Positions 6,735-7,640 of a DNA stretch of 7,640 nucleotides are shown piece by piece (positions within the stretch are counted from its first letter, which is position 1; each line of letters opens with the position of its first letter). The position numbers and the translations under genes were made by a program. The DNA is from Actinomycetes bacterium (GTDB taxonomy: Bacteria; Actinomycetota; Thermoleophilia; RBG-16-64-13), in assembly GCA_021815245.1 (NCBI GenBank), contig JAKAHF010000086.1, positions 1 to 7,640 on the forward strand. The letters are read 5' to 3'. The notes beneath the pieces were generated by a model. It saw only the letters and a program-made list of their open reading frames with translations, did not search any database and had not been told where the DNA came from.

Positions 6735-7640
6735 TCCGCCCGAGAACGGCCTCGTCCGCTGGACCATCTCCTCGTTCACCGAGCCACTGCCGATAGCGGC
6801 GACGTCCATCGGCTTCTTGGGCCCTACCGGGACGTTCACAGAGGAAGCCCTCCGGGCGACCATCCTCGAGGAGTCGTCTTCAGGCAAGAAGCGCCGTTTC
6901 GTGCCGTTCGCGTCGAATCCCGAGACCATTGAGGCCGTGTCGAACGCCGAAGTCGACGTCGCCATCGTCCCGATCGAGAACTCCATCGAGGGTTCGGTCT
7001 CGGCGACGCTCGACGCCCTATCGCACGAGATCGACAATGTGCAGATCGTCCGCGAGGTGCAGCATCCCATCAGCCACTGCCTCTGCGTGCGTGCCGGAGT
7101 CACTCTCGACCAGGTCACAAAGGTGCTGTCGCATCCGCACGCCAACGCGCAGTGCCGCATCTGGCTGCGGCACAACCTGCCCGGCCGCGAGGTCGAGGCC
7201 GCCAACTCCACGGCTCAAGCGGTCGAACGGGTGTCGAACGCAAGCGAGCCCTGGGCGGCGATCGGCAACCGTCTCGCCGCCGAGACGTATGGCTGCGAGA
7301 TCCTTGCGGCCGAGATCGAGGATCATCCCGACAACGAGACGAGGTTCATCTTCCTGGCCCGCCAGCGTGAGCGGCAGGACTGGTTCGAACCCTACAAGAC
7401 CTCCATCGTCTGCGAGATCGCCAAGGACCAACCGGGAGCTCTGCTCCTCATCCTGCAGGAGTTCGCGTTCAGGCACATCAACCTAACCAAGATCGAGTCG
7501 CGCCCCTCGAAGCGCCGGCTCGGTGACTATATCTTCGTGGTCGACATGGAAGGCAAAGCGGAAGACGGCCCCATCGCTGATGCGCTCCGCTGCTTGTGCT
7601 GTAAGCTACCGCGGGTGACCGTGCTGGGGAGCTACCCTGT
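6724..7640 (+). CDS. pheA: Prephenate dehydratase PheA, 3' end cut by window edge
   Basis: Converts prephenate to phenylpyruvate with loss of water and CO2, the committed step of phenylalanine synthesis in the cytoplasm. The 305 visible residues cover almost the whole protein. The catalytic domain (about 28-210) opens with SIGFLGPTGTFTEEA, contains VAIVPIENSIEGSVSATLD (79-97), and carries the essential Thr-Arg-Phe of NETRFIF (206-208). The regulatory ACT domain (about 226-305) has GALL (238-241) and ESRP (258-261), the two motifs that bind phenylalanine, so feedback inhibition is expected. There is no fused chorismate mutase, so this is the stand-alone form. Translation is open at the right edge, where LGSYP matches the usual last residues of the family; only a few codons should be missing. 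The ATG (6724-6726) overlaps the DUF4446 gene by 11 bases and has a good GAGGGAG site. The 27 residues before the core are longer than usual and not conserved in any way I recognise. Confidence 0.96.
   Translation, partial: MTCNPPENGLVRWTISSFTEPLPIAATSIGFLGPTGTFTEEALRATILEESSSGKKRRFVPFASNPETIEAVSNAEVDVAIVPIENSIEGSVSATLDALSHEIDNVQIVREVQHPISHCLCVRAGVTLDQVTKVLSHPHANAQCRIWLRHNLPGREVEAANSTAQAVERVSNASEPWAAIGNRLAAETYGCEILAAEIEDHPDNETRFIFLARQRERQDWFEPYKTSIVCEIAKDQPGALLLILQEFAFRHINLTKIESRPSKRRLGDYIFVVDMEGKAEDGPIADALRCLCCKLPRVTVLGSYP

Noticed and set aside
5005..7476. Minus-strand open frames opposite the DUF4446 and pheA genes (such as 6087-7211)
   Set aside because: Antisense to genes with clear family motifs; no domain of their own.

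Overview
The window is GC-rich bacterial DNA with no rRNA, CRISPR array, transposase or phage gene. A Hanks-type Ser/Thr kinase next to an apparent FhaA-like (DUF3662) fragment, a tetracyclin-repressor-like TetR, and a DUF4446-prephenate dehydratase pair suggest an actinobacterium, perhaps a Coriobacteriia-like lineage. The placement is inferred from gene content and base composition only.

The left half (about 1-4340) is read leftwards. A strong sigma70-type promoter (TTGACA, 17 bp, TAGAAT; 4311-4339) drives an efflux operon: a 14-helix DHA2-family MFS exporter (2657-4264), then a TetR repressor (2015 to about 2644). Two short inverted repeats overlap the -10 box and are candidate sites for autoregulation. 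Next comes a kinase whose C-terminal half is a multi-helix membrane domain (224-1930), with a promoter-like TATACT just before its ATG. The window edge then cuts a fragment resembling the FhaA N-terminal domain (1-89). The TetR and FhaA-like reading frames both lack an ATG, GTG or TTG where one is expected. Each instead has a purine-rich ribosome-binding-like run 5-6 bases before a near-cognate codon (ACG and CTG).

A stretch of about 340 bp (4340-4681) between the divergent halves holds no gene I can support, only small hairpins.

The right half is read rightwards: tRNA-Leu(CAG) with encoded CCA (4701-4787), a single-pass membrane protein with an extracytoplasmic CARDB-like domain (4814-5890), a DUF4446 membrane protein with a long charged tail (5904-6734), and prephenate dehydratase PheA (6724 to beyond the right edge). 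The three protein genes are packed tightly, the last two overlapping by 11 bases, so they are probably one transcript, possibly started at the tRNA promoter.

Taken together the window looks like ordinary chromosomal DNA: signalling, a self-regulated efflux operon, and aromatic amino-acid synthesis. I see no convincing new defence or mobile system. The points most worth a second look are the missing start codons, the kinase's membrane domain and the CARDB/DUF4446 pairing upstream of pheA.
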